In this document: positions 15,505-23,041 of the stretch, piece after piece
How the letters are laid out: each line of letters opens with the position of its first letter
Numbering within the stretch: position 1 is the stretch's first letter
NCBI RefSeq assembly: GCF_014646515.1
Contig: NZ_BMNK01000017.1
Coordinates: 162,974 to 223,930 of the forward strand
Reading direction: 5' to 3'
Length of the DNA stretch: 60,957 bases
From: Nonomuraea glycinis
Lineage (GTDB): Bacteria; Actinomycetota; Actinomycetes; Streptosporangiales; Streptosporangiaceae
Made by a program: the position numbers and the translations under genes
Notes under the pieces: model-generated
What the model was told of the DNA's origin: nothing
Database searches by the model: none
Seen by the model: only the letters and a program-made list of their open reading frames with translations

Positions 15505-16914
15505 CGCCTCGTCGTCGCGGCCGCCCGGCTCGAAGCGGCGGTCGAGCTGCCAGGTCTTGCGCAGTTCGTCGCGTGACCCCCACACGCCCGCCCCAAGCCC
15601 GGCCAGGAACGCCGCGCCCAGCGCCGTGGTCTCCTGGATCACCGGCCGTTCCACGGCCGTGCCGAGCTGGTCGGCCTGGAGCTGCATCAGCAGGTCGTTG
15701 CCGCTGGCCCCGCCGTCGGCCTTGAGCACCGGTGCTCCGTCGGTCATCACCTCGACCACGTCCCGCACCTCGAACGCGATCGCCTCCAGCGTGGCCCGGA
15801 CCAGGTGCGCCCTGGTCGTGCCCCGGGTGATCCCGGTGATCAGGCCGCGCGCCTGCGGGTCCCAGTGGGGCGCGCCGAGCCCGGTCAGCGCGGGCACGAA
15901 CACCACGCCGCCGCTGTCGCGCACGGTGCGCGCCACCGCCTCCGACTCGGCCGCCGTGCCGATCAGGCCGAGCCCGTCACGCAGCCACTGCACCGCGGCC
16001 CCGGTCACGAAGATCGACCCCTCCAGCGCGTACGTGCGCTCGCCGGACGGCGCCTGCCAGGCCACCGTGGTCAGCAGCCCGGCCTGCGAGCGGACGATCT
16101 CCGTGCCGGTGTTGGTCAGGATGAACGAGCCCGTCCCGTAGGTGCACTTCACCTCGCCTACGCCGTAGCAGGTCTGCCCGAACAGCGCCGCCTGCTGGTC
16201 GCCCGCCACCCCGCTGATGGGCAGGTCGAGCCCGAGGAACGCGCCCGGATCCGTCCTGCCCAGCGGGCCGAAGTTGGGCACGATCGACGGCAGCGCCGCC
16301 TCCGGCACGCCGAACAGCTCGCACAGCTCCGGCTCCCAGGTGCCGGAGCTCAGGCCGTACAGCAGGGTGCGGGAGGCGTTGGACGGGTCGGTCACGTGCT
16401 GCGCGCCCGCGGTGAGGCGGGCGATGAGGTAGGAGTCGACGGTGCCGACCGCGACCTGCCCCGAGGTGACGCCCTGCCAGGCGCGCGGGTCGTGCGCGGC
16501 GATCCAGGCGAGCTTGGAAGCGGTGAAGTAGGGGTCCAGGCGCAGGCCGGTCAGCTCCGACACGCGCGGTTCGTGGCCCCGCGCGCGCAGGTCCTCGCAG
16601 ATCGCGGCGGTGCGGCGGTCCTGCCAGACGATCGCGCGGCGGGGCGCGGCCAGCGTCCGGCGGTCCCACAGCACCGCCGTCTCCCGCTGGTTGGTGATCC
16701 CGACGCAGGCCGGCGTGGCCGAGGCCGCCGCGAGGGCCGCCGCGCAGGCGCTCAGCGTGGCCTGCCAGATATCCTCGGGATTGTGCTCCACCCAGCCAGG
16801 CTCCGGAAAGTGCTGGGCGAACTCTTCGTAGCCGCGGGCCTCGATCCGGCCGTCCTCGGTCACCACCAAGGCGGTGACCCCCGTCGTTCCCGCGTCGATG
16901 GCCAACACGCTCAC
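15454..16914 (-). CDS. glpK: Glycerol kinase
   Basis: This 486-residue FGGY kinase phosphorylates glycerol to glycerol-3-phosphate with ATP. Motifs: AIDAGTTGVTALVV (phosphate loop 1), GITNQRETAVLWD, AGDQQAALFGQTCY and DGGASGNDLLMQLQAD. The GTG at 16914 follows GGAGG at good spacing; a longer reading to 17076 would cross the divergent promoter region. No transporter gene is adjacent. It is divergent from pfkA, with a dre-like box between. Its 3' end is repeated downstream of the stop. Confidence 0.93.
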   Translation of the reverse strand: MSVLAIDAGTTGVTALVVTEDGRIEARGYEEFAQHFPEPGWVEHNPEDIWQATLSACAAALAAASATPACVGITNQRETAVLWDRRTLAAPRRAIVWQDRRTAAICEDLRARGHEPRVSELTGLRLDPYFTASKLAWIAAHDPRAWQGVTSGQVAVGTVDSYLIARLTAGAQHVTDPSNASRTLLYGLSSGTWEPELCELFGVPEAALPSIVPNFGPLGRTDPGAFLGLDLPISGVAGDQQAALFGQTCYGVGEVKCTYGTGSFILTNTGTEIVRSQAGLLTTVAWQAPSGERTYALEGSIFVTGAAVQWLRDGLGLIGTAAESEAVARTVRDSGGVVFVPALTGLGAPHWDPQARGLITGITRGTTRAHLVRATLEAIAFEVRDVVEVMTDGAPVLKADGGASGNDLLMQLQADQLGTAVERPVIQETTALGAAFLAGLGAGVWGSRDELRKTWQLDRRFEPGGRDDEAYERWRAAVELASTHPS

Positions 16915-16954
16915 GAAATCGCCTCCAGGACTGGTTTCGGTCGGTACGCTCTGG

Positions 16955-16970
16955 TTTGGTCTAGACCAGT
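16955..16970. promoter_or_regulatory. dre-like DasR box between glpK and pfkA
   Basis: TTTGGTCTAGACCAGT contains the perfect palindrome TGGTCTAGACCA (16957-16968). This equals the core of the DasR (GntR family) operator known from Streptomyces, A(C/G)TGGTCTAGACCA(C/G)T. It lies 41 bases before glpK and 60 before pfkA, so it could control both. Confidence 0.7.
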
Positions 16971-17029
16971 GCCCGACGGTACGGGCACAATGCGATTCTG
17001 GTCGTGAACCCCATCGGGAGGAACCCGTC

Positions 17030-18055
17030 ATGCGTATCGGAGTGCTCACCGGAGGTGGCGATTGCCCCGGTCTCAACGCTGTGATCAGAGCCGTCGTCCG
17101 GAAGGGCGTGAGCGTTTACGGCCACGAGTTCGTCGGCTTCCGTGACGGCTGGCGAGGCCCGCTCGAAGGCGAGACGATGCCTCTGGACATCCAGGCCGTA
17201 CGCGGCATCCTGCCCAGGGGCGGCACCATCCTCGGCTCGTCGCGCACCAACCCGATCAAGATCGAGGGTGGCGTCGACCGGATCAAGGAGAACCTCGCCT
17301 CGAGCGGCGTGGACGCGCTGATCGCCATCGGCGGCGAGGACACGCTCGGCGTGGCCAGGCAGCTCTTCGAGCGCGGTGTCCGGGTGGTCGGCGTCCCCAA
17401 GACCATCGACAACGACCTGTCGGGCACCGACTACACCTTCGGCTTCGACACCGCCGTCAACATCGCCACGGAGGCCATCGACCGGCTGCACACCACCGCC
17501 GAGTCCCATCACCGGGCGCTGATCTGCGAGGTCATGGGCAGGCACGCCGGCTGGATCGCGCTGCACGCGGGCATGGCCGGCGGCGCCAACGTCATCCTCA
17601 TCCCGGAGAAGCCGTTCGACATCGACCGGGTCTGCGAGTACGTCGAGTCGCGCTTCCGCACCCGCTACTCGCCGATCCTCGTCGTGGCCGAGGGCGCGCA
17701 CCCGATCGAGGGGCAGATGGAGCTGCAGGCGGGCGAGCTCGACGCGTTCGGGCACGTGCGCCTCGGCGGCATCGGCGAGATGCTGGCCAAGGAGATCGAG
17801 AAGCGCACCGGCAAGGAGGCCCGCACCACCGTGCTCGGCCACATCCAGCGCGGCGGCACCCCCACCGCGTTCGACCGGGTGCTGGCCACCAGGTTCGGGC
17901 TGCAGGCGATCGACGCCGTGCACGAGGGTGAGTACGGGACGATGGTCGCGCTGCGCGGCACCGACATCGTCCGGGTCGGCCTCGACGAGGCGACGGCCGA
18001 GCTCAAGACCGTGCCGGTGTCGCGTTACGCCGAGGCCGAGGTGTTCTTCGGCTGA
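17030..18055 (+). CDS. pfkA: 6-phosphofructokinase, residues of the PPi-dependent type
   Basis: This 341-residue PfkA phosphorylates fructose-6-phosphate. Motifs: GGGDCPGLNAVIR at the N-terminus, PKTIDNDL with catalytic Asp, and MGRHAGWIAL. The two donor-determining positions are Asp104 (GGEDT) and Lys124 (GVPK). This pair marks pyrophosphate-dependent enzymes such as that of Amycolatopsis methanolica; ATP enzymes have Gly at 104. It is therefore likely PPi-dependent and reversible, by residue inference. GGGAGGAA precedes the ATG. It shares the dre-like box with glpK. Confidence 0.92.
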   Translation: MRIGVLTGGGDCPGLNAVIRAVVRKGVSVYGHEFVGFRDGWRGPLEGETMPLDIQAVRGILPRGGTILGSSRTNPIKIEGGVDRIKENLASSGVDALIAIGGEDTLGVARQLFERGVRVVGVPKTIDNDLSGTDYTFGFDTAVNIATEAIDRLHTTAESHHRALICEVMGRHAGWIALHAGMAGGANVILIPEKPFDIDRVCEYVESRFRTRYSPILVVAEGAHPIEGQMELQAGELDAFGHVRLGGIGEMLAKEIEKRTGKEARTTVLGHIQRGGTPTAFDRVLATRFGLQAIDAVHEGEYGTMVALRGTDIVRVGLDEATAELKTVPVSRYAEAEVFFG

Positions 18056-18099
18056 TTGAAAGCGGCTTGCAAGCGGGCGGCCGTAGCTTGAGGACCAGC

Positions 18100-18117
18100 G
18101 GGTTTCCGCTGAAACCC
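18100..18117 (+). terminator. Hairpin after pfkA
   Basis: GGGTTT pairs with AAACCC around CCGCTG, 45 bases after the pfkA stop. It is short and weak. Confidence 0.4.
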
Positions 18118-18124
18118 CCTCAGG

Positions 18125-18177
18125 GTACGGCTTGCGCCGCGGAGAGTCGGCGGCCCACCACGCGTCGCAAGCCGTAC
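18125..18177. repeat. 11-bp inverted repeat abutting the 68-bp repeat
   Basis: GTACGGCTTGC (18125-18135) and GCAAGCCGTAC (18167-18177) are perfect inverted copies 31 bases apart, with an inner GCCGC/GCGGC stem. The right arm ends exactly where the 68-bp repeat begins. It could be a bidirectional terminator or a scar of insertion. Confidence 0.6.
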
Positions 18178-19343
18178 TAAGAGATAGTTCGACCGCGGGG
18201 CGTGCCGAAGAGATCCACTTCCGGCGCGCCCTCGCCGGTGGCCGGTCCGGCCACTTCACCACCTGTAAGGCATCGGTCCGCGACTTCTGCCACAGCGGAA
18301 GGATCGGCGATTTCGATGAGGACCTTCATGGGGGCGTCGTCGGCGCGCGCTGCGTGGAAGGCCGCGGCGGCTTCGTCCAGAGGGAAGACCGCCACTGGCA
18401 AGCGGTCGAGGCCGAGTGGGTCGTCCGGGAGGAGTGCCACGGCCTCGGTGAGGTCATCGCGGGTGTAGACCCGGGAACCGAGCAGGCGCTGCTCGCCGAA
18501 ACACAGGGCTCTCAGGTCGAGCGCTACCGGGTCCGGGTAGACGGCCACCAGCACGATCGTGCCGGTCTCGCGAGCCGAGGCGGGCAGCACGCGGGCGACG
18601 TCGCGATGTCCTGCCGTGTCGAAGACGATGTCCGCCCCCTCGGATGCGTTCGTGGAGCGGAACCAGGTCGCCGGGTCGACGCCGTCGGGGACGGTTTCGA
18701 AGCCGCAGGCGGCGGCTGCTCTTCTGCGGCTCGCCTTCGGTTCGGCGATGACTATGCGGGCGGCACCGGCCTCGCGGGCGACCAGCGCGACGAGGATGCC
18801 GATCGGGCCCGCGCCGAAGACGAGCACCGACTCGCCTCCCCGCATCCGCGCTTGAGCCACCGAGTGCACCGCGACGGCGAGGGGCTCCGCCCATGCGGCG
18901 CGACGAACCGGCACCCCAGGCCGCACCGGGACGACCCGGTCGGCCGGCACCGCCATGTAGTCGGCGAGGCCGCCCGCCGCGTCGATTCCGAACAGTTCGA
19001 GCTCGCGGCATACGTGTGCTGCCTGATCGCGGCAGGCCCGGCAACGGCCGCAGGCGATGAGCGGCTCGACCACCGCTCGCGTTCCGGCGGGCGGTCCGTC
19101 GGGACCCGTTCGTTCGACGGTTCCGACGATCTCGTGACCGATCACCAGGGGGGCGGTCGCTCGGGGGTGCCGTCCCGCGACGATGGCGAGGTCGGTTCCG
19201 CAGATGCCGCCGTACTCCACCCGCAGGAGCAGCCATCCGTCCGGTACGTGCGGATACGGGACGTCGCGTACGTCGACGCGTCCCGGAGCGGTCCAGACGG
19301 CGGCACGCATGGTGGCGTTCCGCGTCACGGCGTTCGTCGCCAT
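18177..19343 (-). CDS. Zinc-dependent medium-chain alcohol dehydrogenase
   Basis: This 388-residue MDR dehydrogenase is similar to sorbitol/threonine dehydrogenases. The catalytic zinc Cys/His (GGICGTDLAI, IGHEIVG), the structural-zinc four-Cys loop (CGRCRACRDQAAHVC) and the NAD(P) loop VFGAGPIGI are present. About 45 residues follow the usual family end (MKVLIEI). The last ~17 (GAPEVDLFGTPRG plus four) are encoded by the 68-bp repeat shared with a MHYT gene 12.5 kb away. GAGGAGC precedes the ATG. It is the last gene of the leftward catabolic operon; its substrate is unknown. Confidence 0.88.
   Translation of the reverse strand: MATNAVTRNATMRAAVWTAPGRVDVRDVPYPHVPDGWLLLRVEYGGICGTDLAIVAGRHPRATAPLVIGHEIVGTVERTGPDGPPAGTRAVVEPLIACGRCRACRDQAAHVCRELELFGIDAAGGLADYMAVPADRVVPVRPGVPVRRAAWAEPLAVAVHSVAQARMRGGESVLVFGAGPIGILVALVAREAGAARIVIAEPKASRRRAAAACGFETVPDGVDPATWFRSTNASEGADIVFDTAGHRDVARVLPASARETGTIVLVAVYPDPVALDLRALCFGEQRLLGSRVYTRDDLTEAVALLPDDPLGLDRLPVAVFPLDEAAAAFHAARADDAPMKVLIEIADPSAVAEVADRCLTGGEVAGPATGEGAPEVDLFGTPRGRTIS
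18178..18245. repeat. 68-bp direct repeat, left copy
   Basis: This matches 30687-30754 at 62 of 68 positions in the same orientation, with a 42-base identical core at 18191-18232. It encodes the C-terminal end of the alcohol dehydrogenase. Confidence 0.93.
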
Positions 19344-19416
19344 GGTCAGAGCTCCTCGGGTCTCTTCGGTCCGATACGCCATCGGCGGGCGTCGAGGGCT
19401 CGCCGGGGTGCCGGGG

Positions 19417-19905
19417 TCAGCGTCGGAACCGGTCGGCATAGTCGGCTCCCAGGCCGTTCGCCGCGTAGTGGGCGCGGCACATGTCCAACTTGGTGAAGGC
19501 GTCCTCGTAGCCGATCTGGCGGCCGTCCTCGTCGAGGTAGATCATCGCGCCGCTGATGTTGAAGAAGGTGATCATCTCTTGGCAGTGGTCGGGAACCCGC
19601 AGGGTGTGGATCTCGCCGGGCGGCTCGTAGACGAACCCTCCGGCGCGAGCCGTCCAGTCGTGCTCGTCGTACTTCCACTCGCCCGCGATGACGTATCCGA
19701 CGACGATGCCGGGATGCCTGTGACGGGAGACGATGCCTGACTTGGTCACCTTGAGAAGGTTGCACCATTGGCCGGTCACGGTGTTGATGAACAGCGGGCG
19801 GAAGAAGACGCCCGGGGCCTGCGGGACCCACACCCGGTCATCGTCCGGAATCGCGTCGACGGCGATCTCCAGCGGGATGTCGGACGAGACGGCGATCTGC
19901 TGCAT
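19417..19905 (-). CDS. Cupin of the 2,4'-dihydroxyacetophenone dioxygenase family
   Basis: The 162-residue single-domain cupin has metal-ligand candidates His62 and His64 (SRHRHPG), His100 (PPGEIHTL) and nearby Glu residues. The 2+38 spacing is as in DAD-type iron dioxygenases. The model enzyme cleaves 2,4'-dihydroxyacetophenone to 4-hydroxybenzoate and formate; the substrate here is inferred only as some hydroxyketone. The ATG at 19905 is the obvious start. It sits between the dehydrogenase and the enoyl-CoA hydratase genes, all leftward. Confidence 0.8.
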   Translation of the reverse strand: MQQIAVSSDIPLEIAVDAIPDDDRVWVPQAPGVFFRPLFINTVTGQWCNLLKVTKSGIVSRHRHPGIVVGYVIAGEWKYDEHDWTARAGGFVYEPPGEIHTLRVPDHCQEMITFFNISGAMIYLDEDGRQIGYEDAFTKLDMCRAHYAANGLGADYADRFRR

Positions 19906-19955
19906 GTGCGAGTTCCTCTTCTCTTGTCTGGCTGGGGGTCGGGAAGGGGCGTGGG

Positions 19956-20747
19956 CTAGTACCTGTCGGAGTTGACGGCCCCGGGGAACTCGGGTTCGGT
20001 GCCCTCGCGCACGGCACGGATTCCGGCCTCGGCGTCCGGCAGCGTCGCGCTGAGGGCCTCGACGTAGAGCGAGTGCTCGAAAATGCCGATGTTGTGCAGG
20101 TACCAGTCGTTCAACGCCGCCTTGGTGCCCTGGATGGCGAACTGCGGCCCCTCGGCGAGCCGCGTCGCGATCTCGTTCGCGGTCGGCATGAGGTCCTCGT
20201 GGGGGACGCACGTGCCGACCAGCCCGATCTCGGCGGCTTCCCGGCCGGTGATCCGGTTGCCGAGCAGGAGGTGGTACTTCGAGCGGGCCATGCCGATCGC
20301 GAGGGGCCACACGAGGGCGGCGTGATCGCCCGCCGCGAGACCGAGTCTGACGTGGCCGTCGATGAGCACCGCTCGCTCGCTGGCGATCGAGATGTCCGCG
20401 AGCAGGGCGATCGCCAGGCCACCGCCGACCGCGACCCCGTTGATGGCGGAGACGATCGGCTTGCGGCATGCGATCATGTTGCGCACCAGGGCGCGGCCGT
20501 CGCGCGTGTCGACGGGGAGGGGCCCGTTGCCCTCTTTGATGTCACCGCCCGCGCAGAAGGCACGTCCCGCGCCGGTGATCAGGGCGACGTTCATCTCCGG
20601 GTCGGCGTCGAACTCACGCCAGATGCGGCCCTGTTCGGCGTGCCCGATCTCGCCGGACGCGTTCAGCTTCTCGGGGCGGTTCATGGTGATCCGGAGGACT
20701 CGATCCGCCCCCGGCTCCACCTTGAGGAATTCGTAGTCGCTGTACAT
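19956..20747 (-). CDS. Enoyl-CoA hydratase/isomerase family protein
   Basis: This is a 263-residue crotonase. Signatures: ITMNRPEKLNA, the oxyanion segment AGRAFCAGGDIKEG, and INGVAVGGGLAIALLADI. It binds acyl-CoA and forms an enolate intermediate; the family spans hydratases, isomerases, lyases and hydrolases. The usual PG(G/A)GGT segment is replaced by GLAAGDHAALVWP, so the exact reaction is open. It lies in the leftward operon with an acyl-CoA ligase, fitting a CoA-thioester route. Confidence 0.88.
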   Translation of the reverse strand: MYSDYEFLKVEPGADRVLRITMNRPEKLNASGEIGHAEQGRIWREFDADPEMNVALITGAGRAFCAGGDIKEGNGPLPVDTRDGRALVRNMIACRKPIVSAINGVAVGGGLAIALLADISIASERAVLIDGHVRLGLAAGDHAALVWPLAIGMARSKYHLLLGNRITGREAAEIGLVGTCVPHEDLMPTANEIATRLAEGPQFAIQGTKAALNDWYLHNIGIFEHSLYVEALSATLPDAEAGIRAVREGTEPEFPGAVNSDRY

Positions 20748-20856
20748 CTGCTGCTCCTGTCATCGTCGGTGTTGAGGGAGTCCTGTCGCCGGGCGTGGCG
20801 AACACCGGCCCCGGATCGACCTGGACCAGGTCGGTGGCCGTCCGCCAGGGGCGGGG

Positions 20857-21726
20857 TTACGCCGCGACCGTGGCGATCGTGTCGGCGAACACGCCGGGTG
20901 CCTCCACGGGCACGAAGTGCCCGACCCCGTCCACGGGCACCACCGTCACGTCCGCGAAGAACGCGTCGAGCCGGTCGGACCACGCGCGGGGGAAGAGCGG
21001 GTCATGTTCGGGCCACAGGAACGTCGTCGGGACGGCGATCCGGTCGGCGGGGTCCGGCTCGGTCTCGGCGAGCGCGCGGGCGACCATTCCGCTCCCCGCG
21101 CGGTACCAGCCGATCGACGCGACGAACGCCCCAGGAGCGCCGTAGGCGGCGGCGAGGTGGTCGAGCCGCTCGTCGTCGACGGTGTAGTCCGGGCCGGACC
21201 AGCGTGACCAGAAGTGCTTCAGGTAGGCGCGGGCGCGGCTCACGTCGCCGTCGATCAGATCGCGGGCGAGTTCGAGCTGGTGGAACGACTGGTACCAGAA
21301 TTCGCGTATCGGATGCTCGTCGAGGACCCGCCGCCCGACGCCCGGGGCCGGCGGGGTGACCACCAGGGCGCGCACCAGGTCCGGCCGGTCGACGGCCAGC
21401 TGCGAGCCGACGCGGCCGCCGATGTCGTAACCGCCGACCACGGCCGCCGAGACTCCCAGCTCGTCGAGCAGCCCGGCCACGCTGCGCGCCTGGGCCGGGG
21501 CCCCGTAGCACTCGGCGGGATCCCGGTCGTGCTTGTCTGACTGTCCGAACCCACGCAGGTCCGGTACGACGACGTCGAACCCGGTGCCGGCGAGCCGTTC
21601 GGCCACAGCCGCATGGTCGGTCCGGTCACCCGGCCAGCCGTGCAGCAGGAGGACGGGCGACCCGGCAGGGTCGCCATGCCGGTCGTAGGCGAGGCGGAAG
21701 TCGTCGATGGGCTGGGACAACAACAT
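20857..21726 (-). CDS. Alpha/beta hydrolase, epoxide-hydrolase-like
   Basis: The 289-residue hydrolase has the oxyanion motif LLLHGWPGD, nucleophile elbow GGYDIGGRVG with Asp rather than Ser, acid region WPEHDPLFP and catalytic His in GVGHFVPVE. An Asp nucleophile is typical of epoxide hydrolases and haloalkane dehalogenases. AAGGAGC lies at ideal spacing before the ATG at 21726, so I prefer it to an ATG 27 bases upstream. It is part of the leftward catabolic operon. Confidence 0.87.
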   Translation of the reverse strand: MLLSQPIDDFRLAYDRHGDPAGSPVLLLHGWPGDRTDHAAVAERLAGTGFDVVVPDLRGFGQSDKHDRDPAECYGAPAQARSVAGLLDELGVSAAVVGGYDIGGRVGSQLAVDRPDLVRALVVTPPAPGVGRRVLDEHPIREFWYQSFHQLELARDLIDGDVSRARAYLKHFWSRWSGPDYTVDDERLDHLAAAYGAPGAFVASIGWYRAGSGMVARALAETEPDPADRIAVPTTFLWPEHDPLFPRAWSDRLDAFFADVTVVPVDGVGHFVPVEAPGVFADTIATVAA

Positions 21727-21749
21727 CGGTGCTCCTTGAGCGGGTGTCG

Positions 21750-23009
21750 TCAACTCTGTGCGTTTCCTGCCGCCGGGTCGCCCAGCGTGGCATGGCCGTT
21801 CGGGAGCGCGTCGATCTCCGCGACCCCGAGCAGGCGGAGGGTACGGGTCAGCTCAGTGCGCAGGATGTCCAGCGCCCGGTCCACGCCTCGCTCCCCGCCG
21901 GCCATCAGGCCGTAGAGGTAGGCCCGGCCCACCAGGACGCCTGTCGCCCCGAGGGCGATCGCCGCGGCGACGTCCGCTCCGGACCTGACACCGCCGTCGA
22001 CGAAGACCTCGGCGCGGTCGCCGACGGCCGCACGGACGTGCGGCAGCACCCGCAACGGCGTCGCCGCCCGGTCCAGTTGCCGCCCGCCGTGGTTGGAGAC
22101 GACCACGCCGTCGGCTCCGGCGTCGACCACCATGCGGGCGTCCTCGACGGTCTGGATCCCTTTCACCACCAGCGAGTGGGGCCAGGCGTCGCGTAGCCGG
22201 CGGAGGTCGTCGATGCCCGCGCCGGGGTCGAACAGGCTGTCGGCGAGCTCGGCGGCCGTCCCCTTCCAGGAGCCGAACGACGCGAAACTCAGCGGATCGG
22301 TGGTCAGCAGGTTCGCCCACCAGCGCGGATGGAGAGCCATGTCGGCGAGCGTCCGGGGGCCGATCATCGGTGGGATGGTCAGGCCGTTGCGCAGGTCCCG
22401 TAGCCGAGCGCCGGAGACCGGTGTGTCGACGGTCAGCATCAGGGTGTCGTAGCCGGCCGCCAGGGCCCGCTTGACGAGGTCCTCTCCCGCCGCCCGATCG
22501 CGCCAGAGGTACAGCTGGAACCATTTCCGGCCGGTGGGCTCGGCGGCGACGAGGTCCTCGACGGACGTGGTCCCCATCGTCGACAGGGTGTACGGGATGC
22601 CCGCCCGCGCGGCGGCGCGCGCCACGGCCACCTCCCCGTCGTGGTGCATCATCCGGGTGTAGCCGGTCGGTGCGAGCACGACGGGGAGCTCCGACTGCTT
22701 GCCGAGCAGCACGCGGCCGAGCTCGACCTGGGAGACGTCGCGCAGTACCGCCGGGTGGAAGTGGACGTCCCGGTAGGCCGCACGGGCACGGGCCAGGCTG
22801 ATCTCCGACTCCGCGCCGCCGTCGACATAGTCGAACACGGCGCGGGGAACGCGCCGCCGGGCGATCGCCCGCAGATCCCCGAGGCTGCGGGCGCGGGCGA
22901 GGCGGTGCTCCGTCGTCGGCGGGGCGAAGGTGCGCAGGTCGATCACGTCGGTGAGGTCTGACCACCGCGGAAGACGGCGTCGCCGTCGGATCGGCTCGTC
23001 GGATGCCAT
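21750..23009 (-). CDS. FMN-dependent alpha-hydroxyacid oxidase/dehydrogenase
   Basis: The 419-residue enzyme is of the lactate/mandelate/glycolate oxidase family. Visible: FDYVDGGAESE, LAPTGYTRMMHHDGE (FMN contact), VVKGIQTVEDA, catalytic-base segment VVSNHGGRQLD and phosphate-binding DGGVRSGADVAAA. It oxidises an (S)-2-hydroxy acid to a 2-keto acid. The Arg-rich N-terminus (IRRRRRLPRW) is unusual but not a Tat signal. GAAGGAGA precedes the ATG. The gap to the hydrolase gene is 23 bases, so they are co-transcribed. Confidence 0.9.
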   Translation of the reverse strand: MASDEPIRRRRRLPRWSDLTDVIDLRTFAPPTTEHRLARARSLGDLRAIARRRVPRAVFDYVDGGAESEISLARARAAYRDVHFHPAVLRDVSQVELGRVLLGKQSELPVVLAPTGYTRMMHHDGEVAVARAAARAGIPYTLSTMGTTSVEDLVAAEPTGRKWFQLYLWRDRAAGEDLVKRALAAGYDTLMLTVDTPVSGARLRDLRNGLTIPPMIGPRTLADMALHPRWWANLLTTDPLSFASFGSWKGTAAELADSLFDPGAGIDDLRRLRDAWPHSLVVKGIQTVEDARMVVDAGADGVVVSNHGGRQLDRAATPLRVLPHVRAAVGDRAEVFVDGGVRSGADVAAAIALGATGVLVGRAYLYGLMAGGERGVDRALDILRTELTRTLRLLGVAEIDALPNGHATLGDPAAGNAQS

Positions 23010-23041
23010 GGGGGTTCTCCTTCGGTCTTCTGCGGCAGGCG

